Shown here: positions 9,128 to 18,789 of the stretch, piece by piece | How the letters are laid out: the number at the start of each line of letters is the position of its first letter | Position numbering within the stretch: the first letter of the stretch is position 1 | From: an uncultured Cellulosilyticum sp. | GTDB lineage: Bacteria; Bacillota; Clostridia; Lachnospirales; Cellulosilyticaceae | Length of the DNA stretch: 64,000 bases | Assembly (NCBI GenBank): GCA_934725855.1 | Contig: CAKVCL010000008.1 | Coordinates: forward strand, 41,325 to 105,324 | Reading direction: 5' to 3' | Position numbers and translations under genes: made by a program | The notes under the pieces: model-generated | The model's input: the letters and a program-made list of their open reading frames with translations, nothing else | Database searches by the model: none | Told to the model about the DNA's origin: nothing

Positions 9128-10450
9128 ATGTCCTATAGTCATATTCCCCCCTCTCTTTCACGTCAGACCTTAGGCTCATTATCTATCCAACTTTCTTCTC
9201 AGCAAACAACAGGGCCTCTTCAGCCATTAGAGGGAATTCGCGTTACGATTAAAGGCATCTCCCCTACAGGTGAAACGACAACGCTTGCTGAACTAACCAC
9301 TAACTCTGTCGGTCAAACGAATGATATTGTTTTAGAAGCACCTTCCATAGAATTAAGTTTAGACCAAGCTAATACTCAAATGCCTTATGCCACTTATCGT
9401 ATAGAAACTTCCTCTCCTAACTATGTGGATGCCGTTATTGATGGTACTCAGATTTTTGCTAATACGCGTTCTATTCAACCTATAGCACTAGAACCTACAG
9501 CTCCACTTACTACATCAACACGTTATCGTAAATTTTCTTCTATGAACAGACAGCTTTTTGAAGACATTGTTATTGGCCCTTCTACCCTGTATGGAAATTA
9601 TCCTGAAAAAATTCCTGAAGCACCTATTAAGCCCATTCTTCCTGGGTCTGGATTTATTGTACTAGACCGCGTGATTGTTCCAGAATTTATTATTGTTCAT
9701 GCGGGTTTACCAACTGACAATTCAGCACCAAACTATACCGTACCTTTTACAGATTATATTGCTAATGTAGCCAGTTCAGAAATCTATCCTACTTGGCCAA
9801 CTGAGACCATCAGAGCCAATGTAATCGCTATCGTTTCTTTCACACTCAATCGTGTTTATACTGAATGGTATCGCAATCAAGGCAAACCCTATACCATTAC
9901 GAGCTCAACTGCATTTGACCACGCTTTCTTCTATGGACGTAATCTATTCGATAGTATCGTGGAAGTTGTAGCTGATGTCTTTGATACTTATATTAAACGC
10001 CCTGATGTGACTCAACCTTTACTTTCTCAGTACTGTGATGGACAAAAGTCAAGTTGTCCAAATTGGATGACGCAATGGGGGAGTAAATCATTAGGCGACG
10101 AAGGGTATAGTGCTGAAGAAATTTTACGTTATTTTTATGGTAATATTTCACTAGCTATCGCCCCTGAAATAGAAGGTAACCCTGAGTCTTATCCCGGAAG
10201 TCCGCTTCAACTCGGTTCAAGTGGTGCAGCGGTTCGCACCATTCAAACCCAACTTAATCGTATTTCCAACAACTACCCTCTTATTCCAAAGGTAGCGGTC
10301 AATGGTCAATTTAATGAAGCTACCCAAGAAGCCGTACGTACCTTTCAACAAATCTTTAACTTAACCCAAGATGGCATAGTAGGTAAATCTACTTGGTATC
10401 AAATTTCTCGCATTTATGTTGCGGTGACTAAGCTTGCTGAATTAGGCTAA
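9128..10450 (+). CDS. sleC: Spore cortex-lytic enzyme SleC (prepro form)
   Basis: A 440-residue protein matching the SleC layout and length (about 425-440 in Clostridium perfringens and C. difficile). It has an N-terminal prodomain, then a SpoIID/LytB-like catalytic region with the characteristic blocks 'SSEIYPTWPTETIRANVIAI' and 'LNRVYTEWYRNQGKPYTITS', then 'QYCDGQKSSCPNWMTQWGSK'. The C-terminal PG_binding_1 domain (about 360-430) contains QTQLNRIS and DGIVGKSTWY. SleC degrades cortex peptidoglycan during germination after Csp proteases remove its propeptide; three csp-like genes lie 4.8 kb away. AGGAGG sits 8 nt before the ATG. No forespore sigma promoter could be assigned with confidence in the 133 bp upstream gap. 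Confidence 0.9.
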   Translation: MSYSHIPPSLSRQTLGSLSIQLSSQQTTGPLQPLEGIRVTIKGISPTGETTTLAELTTNSVGQTNDIVLEAPSIELSLDQANTQMPYATYRIETSSPNYVDAVIDGTQIFANTRSIQPIALEPTAPLTTSTRYRKFSSMNRQLFEDIVIGPSTLYGNYPEKIPEAPIKPILPGSGFIVLDRVIVPEFIIVHAGLPTDNSAPNYTVPFTDYIANVASSEIYPTWPTETIRANVIAIVSFTLNRVYTEWYRNQGKPYTITSSTAFDHAFFYGRNLFDSIVEVVADVFDTYIKRPDVTQPLLSQYCDGQKSSCPNWMTQWGSKSLGDEGYSAEEILRYFYGNISLAIAPEIEGNPESYPGSPLQLGSSGAAVRTIQTQLNRISNNYPLIPKVAVNGQFNEATQEAVRTFQQIFNLTQDGIVGKSTWYQISRIYVAVTKLAELG

Positions 10451-10477
10451 ACTCATAAAGTCAATCCATTCAAACTA

Positions 10478-10526
10478 AAAAGAAGTGACAAGATGATTAT
10501 ATAAGCATCCTATCACTTCTTTTATT
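10478..10526. terminator. Bidirectional terminator between sleC and the ABC permease
   Basis: AGAAGTGA and TCACTTCT form a stem around a loop of about 23 nt, with an A-run on one side and TTTTATTTTT on the other. It serves the convergent sleC and permease genes. Confidence 0.75.
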
Positions 10527-10542
10527 TTTATAGGTTTAATAT

Positions 10543-11889
10543 TTATTCTGTTCGAATAGCAGATAAAGCCGAAAGTTTCATGGCTTTTCTAGCAGGAAAA
10601 TAGCCAGACAGTAAACCGATAATAACGGAGAACAATATCCCTGCTCCTAAAAGCTGAGGTGTCATTACAGAAACAGTACTCGAATCATACATCCCCATCA
10701 TCATCGCTATTTTTTCACCACTGATATTCATGATCATTGAAATAATAAGTGAGATAAGAGCGCCCAACACCCCTCCAAAGAAGCCAATCAATAAGGATTC
10801 CATTAAAAACATATACTCAATATCTTTAATCTTCGCACCAATTACTTTCATGACACCAATTTCCTTTGTACGCTCATAAATACTCATCATCATTGTATTG
10901 GCAATGCCTATCGCTGCTACAACAAAAGAAACGATGCCTATCGCCCCTAATGCCATTTGACGGGATTTAGATTGTTCTTCTAATTCTTCAATCCACTCCA
11001 TATCACTATATGCCTGATAACCTAATGCCTTTAATTCCTCTACAACGCCTTTGACATTATCACGTTCATTCACTTTTACCGTTGCCTCATAGTAAGTTTC
11101 TTTTTTATCCTTTGCTTTATCTTCATCTGTATACCAACCAAGTGCTTTATTGTACTCAATACGTGCTGCCTTAAGCTTATCATAAAGCTTTCTGGTAATA
11201 ATCACACTATTGGCCTGTTCATAATTACTGCCATCTAACATACCGACTACTTTTAATTCTAGACTTTTAGGTTTTTTAAATTTTCCCTTTTCTGTCTCAA
11301 GAATTGGCTTGCCCGTTTTTTCATCATAGCGCAAAACATCACATTTAAAGGTTTGTTTTTCCATATCAAACGGCATCGGTACTTGCTCCTTGGTCCAATC
11401 GAGCATTTTCCCATTTTTCGTGAAATAGGTAAGTATTTCAGAACCAATTAAAATGCCATCCTCTTCCCCTTCTTCTAAATTACGTCCTTGGGATATTTTG
11501 TAATCTAAGGTTTCTACTTGGTCAGGACTTAACACCAAGATATTCATCCAGCTTCTAAAGGTTCGATATTTACCACAAGTTAAATTAATCTCTCCACATT
11601 CTAATTTTGGAATTACACACTCCACATTAGGAATCTTCTCCATCTTTTGAATATCTTTTTCATCAAATAAATCTCCCTCACTACCGCCCATGCAATTCAC
11701 TGAAATGAGCAAAACATTGCCCCACATCGACATTTGCTGCTCCATATTGCGATCCATAGCAATTCCAAGAGAAAGCATCAATACAATAGAGGTACAACCA
11801 ATCACAACTCCTAATACCGTTAAAAATGTTCTAAACTTCCTTCTAAATAAATTTCGTACGCTCATGGTGATTAAATCAATCTTCTTCAT
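10543..11889 (-). CDS. ABC transporter permease, MacB/FtsX family
   Basis: A 448-residue permease with one N-terminal transmembrane helix (FLTVLGVVIGCTSIVLMLSL), an extracellular MacB-type periplasmic-core-like domain of about 230 residues, and three C-terminal helices forming the FtsX domain (MALGAIGIVSFVVAAIGIAN, then two more). The segment MSIYERTKEIGVMKVIGAK is the usual coupling motif. Its start overlaps the end of the CARDB protein gene by 14 nt, so it is translationally coupled as the last gene of a three-gene operon with the ATPase. MacB-type systems usually act as mechanotransmission machines rather than substrate channels, which would suit a partner with a large exterior domain. Confidence 0.9.
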   Translation of the reverse strand: MKKIDLITMSVRNLFRRKFRTFLTVLGVVIGCTSIVLMLSLGIAMDRNMEQQMSMWGNVLLISVNCMGGSEGDLFDEKDIQKMEKIPNVECVIPKLECGEINLTCGKYRTFRSWMNILVLSPDQVETLDYKISQGRNLEEGEEDGILIGSEILTYFTKNGKMLDWTKEQVPMPFDMEKQTFKCDVLRYDEKTGKPILETEKGKFKKPKSLELKVVGMLDGSNYEQANSVIITRKLYDKLKAARIEYNKALGWYTDEDKAKDKKETYYEATVKVNERDNVKGVVEELKALGYQAYSDMEWIEELEEQSKSRQMALGAIGIVSFVVAAIGIANTMMMSIYERTKEIGVMKVIGAKIKDIEYMFLMESLLIGFFGGVLGALISLIISMIMNISGEKIAMMMGMYDSSTVSVMTPQLLGAGILFSVIIGLLSGYFPARKAMKLSALSAIRTE

Positions 11890-14287
11890 TGAGCATCATC
11901 TCTTCTTTTTTAGCTTTTCTCTTCTTTAAAACTACAATTACGATAATAATAACAACGACGCCTACTACGCCAATCCCGATATATAATGGCAATTTATTTT
12001 GCTCTTTAGGCATTGAATCTGCCATCATGGAAGGATCCATCATATTAGGATCCATCATACTGGGATCCATTGGTGCTTCTTCAGCTTCAACCTCAAATTC
12101 TTTTCTTTCCACAACAGCTTGTCCTGAAGGGTCTTCATATTCTACCACCAATGTGCCTGTAAAACTACCTGCTTGATTAGCTATAATCGTTGGTTCATAG
12201 GTTTCACTTGCCCCAATATCGAACGTTCCAATAAAGGTTTTATTATCCTCTACATTAAAGCCATCTCCTTCAATATATACCATCATATTATTAACTTTTG
12301 TGCGCCCTCTATTATAAAATGCAACTGAAACAGGAATAGATTCGCCTACAACACCTGAACTTAGATTAATATCCCCAATTTCGACCTTTGTGATTTGCTC
12401 AACTGGAATACCTAGGCTTTCTTGTGCTGTAATCTCATTACCTTCTTCATCTTCATAAGCCATATCTACTGTAATTTGATACGTTTTAGCCGTAGCACTT
12501 GGAATCGTATACAGATTTAATACTTTAGTCACCATTTCTCCAGTCATTAAATCTGCAATATAAATGGTATTACTTCCATTAACTGGCGTAAATACATTAC
12601 CTGTATCTTCATCCTTCTTTTCTTGCTCAACAGGTAAAATATTGGCTTTTAAGTTATGTACACTATGCTGATTACTTGTATTTAAAAACCCTATCGTTAA
12701 AACAAAATTCTCTCCTGCACGAACAATTGTCGGCTCAATTTTGTATTCCCCAATAATGACTTTAGGTTTACCTTTTACTTTTTCGTCTTTATTTTCTTCT
12801 TTGTCTTTTTTACTATTTTTGATATTCACACTTGTATACTGATTAATCGTAGTCGGCTTATCTGTTTTTCCATAAGTAACGGTAATTTTAATAGGGTGAC
12901 TGCTCGTTACAGCTTGTCTAGTTGCTGCTAAAGTCACACTGTACTGTTTACTTTCACCACTTGCTAATTTATTAACAAAAAATAAATTTTGAGATTTTGG
13001 AACAATGCCTTCATCTCCTTCAACGGAAACTTGTACATTCTCTGCGGCACTTTTAGCTGAAATATTAAATTTCACGGTAAAGCTTTCATCCACTTCAAAG
13101 GTTCCTGTTGGTGAAATCACATTACTGATATTCACTTCAGATGGAACTGTCGTACTATTCGTATACAAATAAATGTACTGCGTATCTTCAGCTGTTTCTC
13201 CTGTAGAACTTAAATAATTAATCTTGATAGGAATGGCGACAGACTCTTTATTATAATCACTATTAATACGCACTTTCATTGCAATGGTCTCATTAGATTT
13301 TGCTTTTAAGATATTTAGCCTCTTAACATTGCTGTTTTCTACAACGGATACATTATCCGTATTGACCATTTCCACACGAATATTTTTAGCATCGCGCTCA
13401 CCAACATTTTTAATGAGTATGTTAGCTTCTTTTTCAACGCCTGGCTTAAAAATACTTTGATCGGCTAAACATACTTCTAATGCTGATGGCACCACATTGC
13501 TATCTACTTGAATATTCACATTAAAAATATTTCCTAGGATTGTTAGGGTAGCAGGATAAACTCCTGCTTTGGTTTCTTTATCTACTTCAACTGTAAATGA
13601 AGCGTTTTTAACTTCTTTTGACTTAATGTTCGTTAGTTGTGATTTATCATTTTTAATCTTTAAGCCTTCAACTTTCGTGCTAAGTGCTAAAGTAGCTTCT
13701 GCACGATTAATCGTAAAATTGCCTTTGTTAGTAATCTTAACACTAATATTTTGAGTTCCCTCTGTTTTAACTAGAATATTATCTTGTTTTTCTACGGTTA
13801 AAGTATCCTCAAAGTCTTTACTTGAGTAAACAGATAGCTGATACTCTTTACAATTAATGGTACAAGATTCACTTCCATCAATAGACTGCATTTCAATAAC
13901 TGCGCTCACTGTATTGCCTACTCCAGAATAAACTAAACCGGATATTTCCAAAGCATAAGTTCCAACTGTATTCACAACACCTTGCCCAGGTGTTTTTAAA
14001 TAAGGTTTACTTTCACTCGTAATAGCACCGGAAACAGAGGCACTGGTAAAACATAACTGTTTTTGACTATCCGTTGGACAAGCTGAAACATTTACACTTA
14101 CTTCAAGTCTAAAGCTATCACCTGGTTGCAATTTTCCACCATCATGTCCTGTAATTTTCCCCTGCGCCTCAAAATTAGGAATTATACTCTCTAGCTTTTC
14201 TGCTTGTACACCTTGCATAGGAAAACAATAAAAAACAATGAGCATCAGCCCCATTATAACGGGTTTCCAATTAATTTGCCTTTTCAT
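11876..14287 (-). CDS. Membrane-anchored multi-CARDB/NEW3-domain exterior protein of the ABC operon
   Basis: An 803-residue protein with an N-terminal signal peptide (about 1-29, ending GVQAEK) and a C-terminal transmembrane helix (LYIGIGVVGVVVIIIVIVV) followed by a KKRKAKK tail. The body is a chain of beta-sandwich repeats of the NEW3/CARDB type, with recurring patterns such as 'ITNKGNFTINRAEATL', 'NVGERDAKNIRVEM' and 'YNRGRTKVNNMMVYIEGDGF'. Just before the membrane helix is a short DPSMMDPNMMDPSMM repeat. The gene overlaps the ATPase by 17 nt and the permease by 14 nt, so all three are made together. It probably works as the exterior subunit of a MacB-like ABC complex; the ligand is unknown. 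Confidence 0.85.
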   Translation of the reverse strand: MKRQINWKPVIMGLMLIVFYCFPMQGVQAEKLESIIPNFEAQGKITGHDGGKLQPGDSFRLEVSVNVSACPTDSQKQLCFTSASVSGAITSESKPYLKTPGQGVVNTVGTYALEISGLVYSGVGNTVSAVIEMQSIDGSESCTINCKEYQLSVYSSKDFEDTLTVEKQDNILVKTEGTQNISVKITNKGNFTINRAEATLALSTKVEGLKIKNDKSQLTNIKSKEVKNASFTVEVDKETKAGVYPATLTILGNIFNVNIQVDSNVVPSALEVCLADQSIFKPGVEKEANILIKNVGERDAKNIRVEMVNTDNVSVVENSNVKRLNILKAKSNETIAMKVRINSDYNKESVAIPIKINYLSSTGETAEDTQYIYLYTNSTTVPSEVNISNVISPTGTFEVDESFTVKFNISAKSAAENVQVSVEGDEGIVPKSQNLFFVNKLASGESKQYSVTLAATRQAVTSSHPIKITVTYGKTDKPTTINQYTSVNIKNSKKDKEENKDEKVKGKPKVIIGEYKIEPTIVRAGENFVLTIGFLNTSNQHSVHNLKANILPVEQEKKDEDTGNVFTPVNGSNTIYIADLMTGEMVTKVLNLYTIPSATAKTYQITVDMAYEDEEGNEITAQESLGIPVEQITKVEIGDINLSSGVVGESIPVSVAFYNRGRTKVNNMMVYIEGDGFNVEDNKTFIGTFDIGASETYEPTIIANQAGSFTGTLVVEYEDPSGQAVVERKEFEVEAEEAPMDPSMMDPNMMDPSMMADSMPKEQNKLPLYIGIGVVGVVVIIIVIVVLKKRKAKKEEMMLNEED

Positions 14288-14996
14288 AAATAACTTTCCT
14301 TCTCCCCTCTATCTTCTTTTCAATTTTTAATACATCTCCATCTTGAATCGTAATAATCTTATCTGCATAATCCGCTATTTCTGGATCATGGGATACGATA
14401 ATCATGGTTTGATTCGTTTCTCTTGCTATTTTTGTAATGATGTCCATGACTTCAATAGTTGTATGGGTGTCTAAATTTCCAGTTGGTTCATCTGCAAATA
14501 AAATTTGTGGTTTATTTACAAAGGCTCTTGCAATACTCACACGTTGCTGTTGGCCACCACTCATTTCTTTAGGTTTGTGCTTGATACGCTTGGCAAGTCC
14601 CACTGCTTCTAGCATCTCTTTTGCCCTTTTATCCCTTTCTTTTTTAGAAACGCCTTGAAATATAAGTGGAAGGGCTACATTTTCTTGTGCTGTTAAAGTT
14701 GGAATTAAATTATAAGATTGAAAGACAAAGCCTATGTATTTTTGCCTAAATGTAGCTAACTGGCTTTCTGTAAGTTTTTCAATATGAACCTTCTTAATTT
14801 GAATCGTTCCTTTAGTTGGTTTTTCTAAGCCTGCTAACATGTTGAGCAATGTTGATTTTCCAGAACCTGATGTGCCAAATAAGCAACAAATTTCACCTTT
14901 TTCTATTTCAAGATCCACATGATTAAGTGCTACGATCTTCTCTTTTCCCATACGATACACTTTCCTTAGGTTATGAACCTCAATAATAGGAGCCAT
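14271..14996 (-). CDS. ABC transporter ATP-binding protein, LolD/MacB-like
   Basis: A 241-residue nucleotide-binding subunit with all the hallmarks: Walker A GTSGSGKST, Q-loop FVFQSYNLIPTLTAQENV, signature SGGQQQR, Walker B ILFADEPTGNLD and H-loop SHD. The TxQENV and EPTGNLDT segments place it in the o228/LolD/MacB group. It is the first gene of the operon, starting at an ATG preceded by TGGAGGTG. It would energise the MacB-like permease two genes downstream, together with the CARDB protein encoded between them. Confidence 0.95.
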   Translation of the reverse strand: MAPIIEVHNLRKVYRMGKEKIVALNHVDLEIEKGEICCLFGTSGSGKSTLLNMLAGLEKPTKGTIQIKKVHIEKLTESQLATFRQKYIGFVFQSYNLIPTLTAQENVALPLIFQGVSKKERDKRAKEMLEAVGLAKRIKHKPKEMSGGQQQRVSIARAFVNKPQILFADEPTGNLDTHTTIEVMDIITKIARETNQTMIIVSHDPEIADYADKIITIQDGDVLKIEKKIEGRRKVIYEKAN

Positions 14997-15159
14997 TTTA
15001 CACCTCCATTTTTAGATTATCCCACTAAATTCTATCATATTGCGTTCTTGTATACCATAAAACTTGTATGACATTTTTATGACGTTTTCTTCATAATTAT
15101 TTATTTTTTCTTAATAACTCATCTAATTCTAGTTCCTTTTCTATTGTAGATAAGAAAAA

Positions 15160-15184
15160 AGCGTATAGATTATACCTATACGTT
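15160..15184 (-). terminator. Terminator of the csp protease operon
   Basis: CGTATAG and CTATACG form a 7 bp stem over a 7 nt loop, with AAAAAA on the left (a T-run on the minus strand). It lies 37 nt beyond the stop of the third csp gene. Confidence 0.8.
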
Positions 15185-15220
15185 TTTTCTCTCATTATCT
15201 TGTTAAAAATAATTATTTGC

Positions 15221-16987
15221 TTAAAAAATGATTTGTTGTCTCAGCAAATCTAAGCTTCTAGAAACACATAATTTTCCATATCCCCAAATAGGACTAGGAT
15301 AATTGATGTGCTCATCTCTTGTTGCACCCCTTACTAAATAAGTTTTCAAGTTTTCACCATATAAAAACGGATTGTTGTTTTGCACAATTCCCCATTCCAT
15401 CATAAGCGCAATGCCCCCTGTTACATGTGGCGTTGCCATACTGGTTCCACTTAATGAACGATACCCTAAACTTGTATGACTGGCTGATAAGATATCTACC
15501 CCTGGCGCTACTAAATCCGGCTTAATGACTTCATTATTTCTGCCAAAACCTCGTCCTGAAAACGGCGCAATCTGCCCTGTAATATGATTATAGGCCCCTA
15601 CAGAAGTCACAAGTCTTGAGGTAGATGGCGTAGTTAGAGTCGTTTCAACAGTTGGAGATAGGAAGAAATTATCATTTCCTCCTGCTTCTGTCGTAGGACC
15701 CCATACATCAAACCGTCCATCTATAATTTCCTGACCATGAACGACAACTGTCCATGGTCCACTGGTAATAAAATCTGTTTCAGTTGCGCCTGATAAGAAT
15801 AAAGCAAATTCAATATCGCCACTTAAAGGAGAAGGCCCAGCAAACGTTGCATAAACTCTTGTATTTAATAAGATGTAGCTTACTGGACCTTGCGCATAGG
15901 TGATAAGCGGCGTGCGTCTTCCACTAGGGTCAATGACTTCAATGGCTAGTTGATCGATATTATTGTGCCAAAGGGACAAATTAAACTGACTCACATTGGT
16001 TACAATTTGAAATTGAAAGGATGTGGTGCCACCTTGTTCTACTGTTCCACTTGTATGATTTCTTGCATTTCCCTCATTTCCCGCCCCCACCACAATATTA
16101 TTTTTCCAAACGGTAGCAGCATCATCTAAGTACTGTTCAATCAGTGCATTACTATCGTGAGGCCCACTATTCATTCCAATACTTAAATTAATAGCAATAG
16201 GCTTTCCTAATGCTACGGCACGTTCTAGCACATATCTTACCGCTAACATAATTTCTATATTTCTTACAAAGCCTTCATAATCAGGCTGTCCTAATTTCAC
16301 AATAATAAACTCAGCTTGTGGGGCTGCACCTACCCTTTCACGCCCTCCACCTCTTCCATTGCCTCCAGCTATGCCTGCAACATGGGTACCATGACCGTTT
16401 GTATCTCTTGAAGGCACAATGGTTAAGCCTTCACTTTGAGTAGGTGCACGAAGTGCTTCATTGATTTGCTCTCTTGTATACTGGGTACCTGTCAAAAAGC
16501 CTTCGGGTGGATTACCTGCAATTGTTTGATCCCATAAATAGGCAATTCGTGTACTGCCATCTTCATTTCTAAAATCAGGATGAAAATAGTTAATACCTGA
16601 ATCAATAATCCCTAATAATACCCCTTCTCCTGTTAAGCGATAAGGGGCATTATTTTGAACGGAGGAAATGCAGCTTGCTGTCATATTACTACTTTGGGTA
16701 TATACTGCCCTTTTAGGAAGTTCCATATATTCTATTTCTGTATAATTTAATAAGTTTCTAATATTCTCTCTCGGGATGTTTAGTACAGCAAACTGATTAT
16801 TGATAATTTGAACTTGCCCACCTTCTTGCCTTACAACCCGTTCAATATCTCCATTATATTTAACGAGTACTTGCCAATTTCCTGCCTCATTAAATCCTAA
16901 TAAAGCAAGATACTCTTCTGTACTTTGAAGGATATTTTCTGGTAATATATTTAATATTTCTAAACTGGCATCCGTTTTGTTTTCCAT
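15221..16987 (-). CDS. Csp-type subtilisin-like serine protease (third in operon)
   Basis: A 588-residue S8 family peptidase. The catalytic triad is complete: D129 (IIDSGI), H199 (DTNGHGTHVAG) and S516 (SLSGTSMATPHV), with oxyanion N304 (GAGNEGN). An N-terminal prodomain of about 100 residues precedes it. A long insertion (about 320-450) between the Asn and Ser motifs matches the jelly-roll domain of Csp germination proteases. There is no signal peptide, as expected for proteins packaged into the spore from the mother cell or forespore cytoplasm. It lies 12 nt after the second csp gene. In Clostridium, Csp proteases cut the propeptide from SleC; this copy has the most canonical active site (ATPH) of the three. 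Confidence 0.93.
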   Translation of the reverse strand: MENKTDASLEILNILPENILQSTEEYLALLGFNEAGNWQVLVKYNGDIERVVRQEGGQVQIINNQFAVLNIPRENIRNLLNYTEIEYMELPKRAVYTQSSNMTASCISSVQNNAPYRLTGEGVLLGIIDSGINYFHPDFRNEDGSTRIAYLWDQTIAGNPPEGFLTGTQYTREQINEALRAPTQSEGLTIVPSRDTNGHGTHVAGIAGGNGRGGGRERVGAAPQAEFIIVKLGQPDYEGFVRNIEIMLAVRYVLERAVALGKPIAINLSIGMNSGPHDSNALIEQYLDDAATVWKNNIVVGAGNEGNARNHTSGTVEQGGTTSFQFQIVTNVSQFNLSLWHNNIDQLAIEVIDPSGRRTPLITYAQGPVSYILLNTRVYATFAGPSPLSGDIEFALFLSGATETDFITSGPWTVVVHGQEIIDGRFDVWGPTTEAGGNDNFFLSPTVETTLTTPSTSRLVTSVGAYNHITGQIAPFSGRGFGRNNEVIKPDLVAPGVDILSASHTSLGYRSLSGTSMATPHVTGGIALMMEWGIVQNNNPFLYGENLKTYLVRGATRDEHINYPSPIWGYGKLCVSRSLDLLRQQIIF

Positions 16988-16999
16988 ATGGTATCCCCC

Positions 17000-18781
17000 T
17001 TATGTCGTCTGCTCTGAGAATTCTTTCATATTAATCAGCGCTGCTTGAACACAAATTAACCCATACCCCCAGCTATTATTAGGGTAAGGCGCATAATTAG
17101 GTGGTCTTTGTGCATTACGCAGAAGATAAATCCGAAGGTCTTCTCCATAATAATTTAAGTTATTCAATGTAAAAACCCCATATCCCATCATAACCGCATA
17201 AGCTCCTGCCACAAAAGCTGCTGCTGCACTCGTCCCTGTAATGGTACGATATAAGCTTTCCTCCTCGCTAGATGGGGCTGTTATGTTCACACCAGGTGCC
17301 ACTATATCTGGTGCCACTCTTCCATCTGCAGTAAACCCTCTTCCTGAGAAGGCATCCACTTGCCTTGTCGCACGATTATAAGCCCCGACACTCGTTATCT
17401 TTTCAGCCGTGGCAGGCGAAACAAGTGTCTTCTCCACATTAGGATTTAATATTTCAATCCGATTATCTGCTACTTGTGGGACAATAGAACCCCAAACTTC
17501 ATAACTGCCTTCCACAATATGATTTCCTTTTAGCGTTAGCGTCCATAATCCATTCCCTAATGCTGTGCCTTTTTGTGCAACAAATAAGATATAAATTACC
17601 TTCCTGTTAACACTCGTTATTTGAGCAGTATAATTGATGAGCACAGCCACTTCCCCAAATAAATACGCCCGATTAGGTGTGAGTAAAGTTAATTCATCTG
17701 TTTTTTCACCATTGGGTGCTGTGATTTCAATGCTTATCTCATCACTAAAACGCTTCCATATACAACACCCATACTCTGACAAGTTAGAGGCACTCATTGA
17801 AATTTGGATAGTTTGACTTTCACCCGTTTGTAACGTACCACTTGTATGACTACTTCGATTGCCCTCGTTCCCTGTTCCTACGACAAAATTAAGGAGCCAA
17901 TTATCATATCTTCTTGACATATAGCGTTCAAGTGGAAAGGTGCCATCATGTCCTGTAAGATTATTTCCCATTCCTAATAAAATAATCAAAGGCCTTCTAA
18001 GCTCAGATGCTCTTTCTATAGAAAAATTGATGCCTTGCATGATATCCACATCTCTAGGGTTTCCCCTTTGTCTATTTGCCACCTTTACAATAATCAATTC
18101 ACACCCCGAGGCAACCCCTTTATTACGAGCATTTGAACTGCCTCTTCCATTACCACCTGCTATCCCTGCTAAAGCTGTTCCATGTCCTAATGTATCTTGT
18201 GATGGCACGATGCGTCGTTGCTCTTCTACTGTTTCATAACTTAAAGCCTCATTAATCTCAGCATTGGTATAAACAACTCCCCCTCCTCCATTAACCGCCT
18301 GTGAATCTTCTCCTATTGTTTGATCCCATAAATACAAAATACGGCTTTGACCTGAGTTTGTGATAAAGTCTGGATGATTATAACGAATGCCTGAATCAAT
18401 CACTGCTAGTAGAACGCCCTCGCCTGTTGCTGCAATGGTGCTATCTGGCTGTGTTAAGTTGCTTGCGCAAATTTGTCCAAGTCCAATATCCATATAATCC
18501 ATTCTTACAGGCAAAGATAATCTCAATACCTGAATATCATTGGATAAACTGCCGATATCATTTTTATTAATGGTAATTTGGGCAAATCCACCATTGAGAT
18601 CATACGCTTCTTGTATATTATTTCGTGAGGTAATGGTCTCTAAATCCCCCAAGTACTCCATCACTATTTCCCACAAATTTTGCGGTGCATCTACAATAAA
18701 ATTTTCCTTAATAGGCGCTGATAAAAGCCTTTCATAACGAAGTGCCAATTGAAGCAATGGGTCTATTTTATTTGCAATCAT
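17000..18781 (-). CDS. Csp-type subtilisin-like serine protease (second in operon)
   Basis: A 593-residue S8 peptidase. Triad residues are present: D129 (AVIDSGI), H200 (TLGHGTALAG) and S518 (TITGTSAAAAFVAG), with oxyanion N305 (GTGNEGN). The usual Pro after GTSxA is replaced by Ala, and the region after the catalytic His is less canonical (GTALAG), so activity may differ from the third gene product. The prodomain, the core and the jelly-roll insertion follow the same plan as its neighbours. It is 8 nt from the first csp gene and 12 nt from the third. In C. difficile two of three Csp domains are pseudoproteases used in signalling; here I see no lost triad residue. Confidence 0.92.
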   Translation of the reverse strand: MIANKIDPLLQLALRYERLLSAPIKENFIVDAPQNLWEIVMEYLGDLETITSRNNIQEAYDLNGGFAQITINKNDIGSLSNDIQVLRLSLPVRMDYMDIGLGQICASNLTQPDSTIAATGEGVLLAVIDSGIRYNHPDFITNSGQSRILYLWDQTIGEDSQAVNGGGGVVYTNAEINEALSYETVEEQRRIVPSQDTLGHGTALAGIAGGNGRGSSNARNKGVASGCELIIVKVANRQRGNPRDVDIMQGINFSIERASELRRPLIILLGMGNNLTGHDGTFPLERYMSRRYDNWLLNFVVGTGNEGNRSSHTSGTLQTGESQTIQISMSASNLSEYGCCIWKRFSDEISIEITAPNGEKTDELTLLTPNRAYLFGEVAVLINYTAQITSVNRKVIYILFVAQKGTALGNGLWTLTLKGNHIVEGSYEVWGSIVPQVADNRIEILNPNVEKTLVSPATAEKITSVGAYNRATRQVDAFSGRGFTADGRVAPDIVAPGVNITAPSSEEESLYRTITGTSAAAAFVAGAYAVMMGYGVFTLNNLNYYGEDLRIYLLRNAQRPPNYAPYPNNSWGYGLICVQAALINMKEFSEQTT

Positions 18782-18789
18782 ATGACCTC

